The position numbers and the translations under genes were made by a program. 64,000 nucleotides of DNA from NCBI RefSeq assembly GCF_036226505.1, contig NZ_CP108484.1:2728001-2792000 (forward strand), in the 5' to 3' direction. This DNA is from Kitasatospora sp. NBC_01246. Lineage in GTDB: Bacteria > Actinomycetota > Actinomycetes > Streptomycetales > Streptomycetaceae. The notes beneath the pieces were generated by a model. That model saw only the letters and a program-made list of their open reading frames with translations, was not told where the DNA came from and ran no database searches. Positions 63,076 through 64,000 of the stretch are shown piece by piece; positions within the stretch are counted from its first letter, which is position 1, and every line of letters starts with the position of its first letter.

Positions 63076-63097
63076 TACGAGACGAATCCGTTTCGTA
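63076..63097. promoter_or_regulatory. TetR-type operator O2
   Basis: TACGAGACG-AATC-CGTTTCGTA: 8 of 9 positions symmetric, same 4-bp spacer and half-site as O1. The centres are 53 bp apart, close to five helical turns. Confidence 0.7.
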
Positions 63098-63324
63098 AAG
63101 CTCGGGCAAAGGCTCGGCGCCGGGCCGGCGCGGCGAGCCGCACCGGGCCGGTGCGCGTCGGTCGGCCGGGCCGGGTGCCGCACCGGGCGCCCGGCCGGTG
63201 TGCCCTAGATCGCAGCGCGGTCCGGGCACGCCTCTTTGCGCCCGCGCCGGGGCGTGCAAGCATGGAGGGGATCCGGGGACGCCACACGGCGCCACGAGAC
63301 GACAACCCTTCAGGAGCCTGTTCG

Positions 63325-64000
63325 ATGAACGCTTCTTCGCCTTCGCCTGCCCAGAACCAGGCGTCGACCGCGACCCTCTACGGCGGGGTCACCAACCGCC
63401 GCGTCACCGTCCGCGACCTCGCCGCCGCCAAGCAGCGCGGCGAGAAGTGGTCGATGCTCACCGCCTACGACGCCCTCACCGCGGGCGTCTTCGACGAGGC
63501 CGGCACCCCCGTCCTGCTGGTCGGCGACTCGGCGGCCAACTGCCACCTCGGCTACGAGACCACCGTGCCGGTGACCATGGATCAGATGGTGATGCTCTCC
63601 GCCGCCGTCGTCCGCGGCACCAAGCGCGCCATGATCGTCGCCGACCTGCCCTTCGGCTCCTACCAGGAGTCCCCCGCGCAGGCCATGCACAACGCCGTCC
63701 GGCTGATGAAGGACGCCGGGGTCGGCGCGGTCAAGCTGGAGGGCGGCGAGCGCAGCGCCCGGTCGATCGAGCTGCTGGTCGAGGCCGGCATCCCGGTGAT
63801 GGCCCACATCGGCCTCACCCCGCAGTCCGTGCACGCCTTCGGCGGCTACCCCGTCCAGGGCCGCGGCGACGAGGCGGCGCACCGGATGCTGCGCGACGCC
63901 AAGGCCGTCCAGCAGGCCGGCGCCTTCGCCGTCGTCCTGGAGGCCGTCCCCGCCGAGCTGGCCGCCCAGGTCACCGAGCAGCTGGCGATCCCGACCGTCG
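63325..64000 (+). CDS. panB: 3-methyl-2-oxobutanoate hydroxymethyltransferase, 3' end cut by window edge
   Basis: The visible 225 residues of ketopantoate hydroxymethyltransferase begin [20 protein letters not shown]. The TIM-barrel motifs [39 protein letters not shown] (metal Asp), [28 protein letters not shown] and [18 protein letters not shown] are intact. It makes 2-dehydropantoate for pantothenate and CoA synthesis. AGGAG precedes ATG 63325. The frame continues off the right edge. Confidence 0.96.
   Translation, partial: MNASSPSPAQNQASTATLYGGVTNRRVTVRDLAAAKQRGEKWSMLTAYDALTAGVFDEAGTPVLLVGDSAANCHLGYETTVPVTMDQMVMLSAAVVRGTKRAMIVADLPFGSYQESPAQAMHNAVRLMKDAGVGAVKLEGGERSARSIELLVEAGIPVMAHIGLTPQSVHAFGGYPVQGRGDEAAHRMLRDAKAVQQAGAFAVVLEAVPAELAAQVTEQLAIPTV

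Larger units (their letters stand above)
62981..63324. other. divergent promoter region between exporter and panB
   Basis: This 344-bp gap holds two TetR-type operators (63023-63044 and 63076-63097) near the exporter. The right half is G/C-rich without a recognisable gene. The panB ribosome binding site AGGAG is at 63312-63316. Confidence 0.6.

Overview
The window is chromosomal DNA of a very GC-rich actinomycete, almost certainly a member of Streptomycetaceae (Streptomyces, Kitasatospora or a close relative). The evidence is the extreme third-position G/C bias, many GTG starts, strong inverted-repeat terminators and the gene order. From memory, and not checked by a search, the backbone pepA-lpd-sucB ... 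lipB-lipA-DUF4191-RDD-glnA ... pulA ... glnE-glnA2-nadE ... panB follows the Streptomyces coelicolor SCO2179-SCO2256 region. I see no rRNA or tRNA gene, insertion sequence, phage, CRISPR array or origin.

Layout. 1-2.9 kb: end of a small conserved gene, then the late cobalamin genes cobU-cobT-cobS (lower-ligand attachment). 3.2-8.4 kb: leucyl aminopeptidase, dihydrolipoyl dehydrogenase and a two-lipoyl-domain E2 acyltransferase of the 2-oxo-acid dehydrogenase complexes. 8.5-17.1 kb: small conserved and accessory genes (DUF4240, DUF2510 membrane protein, GNAT, SDR epimerase, FAD amine-oxidase-like protein, cation/proton antiporter, large HTH/TPR-type regulator). 17.4-21.7 kb: a 3-hydroxybutyrate dehydrogenase-like SDR overlapping an MHS-family transporter, followed by a GAF/PucR regulator. 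21.8-27.3 kb: lipB and lipA (which make the lipoyl groups needed by the upstream E2), DUF4191, RDD and glnA with a textbook tandem GlnR operator. 27.4-36.9 kb: a patchwork of single-gene units (P450, ArsC-like, FMN-binding, DUF1697, FHA, DUF1152, DUF6891, lipoprotein, hemerythrin, esterase, SDR), many with apparently leaderless promoters. 37-49.5 kb: secreted hydrolases (alpha-amylase, M4 metalloprotease, giant amylase-pullulanase) with an amtB-glnK ammonium-sensing pair between them. 49.7-59.1 kb: PAP2 membrane protein, glnE, a sortase-type surface protein rich in His, Gln and Asn repeats, glnA2 and nadE. 59.1-64 kb: membrane-bound EEP hydrolase, TetR regulator and DHA2 exporter with two matched operators, and the start of panB.

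A theme of the window is nitrogen control: glnA (adenylylation tyrosine present), glnE (its adenylyltransferase), amtB-glnK, and glnA2, which lacks that tyrosine. A second theme is lipoate-dependent central metabolism (lpd, E2, lipB, lipA). The most novel-looking item is the LAETG-anchored, His/Gln/Asn-repeat protein at 54.3-55.6 kb. The most informative regulatory patterns are at least 17 genes with a -10-like hexamer 6-8 nt from the start codon, a 21-bp perfect inverted repeat between divergent genes at 29.6 kb, paired TetR-type operators 53 bp apart at 63 kb, and a starch-gene promoter motif shared by the amylase and pullulanase genes.
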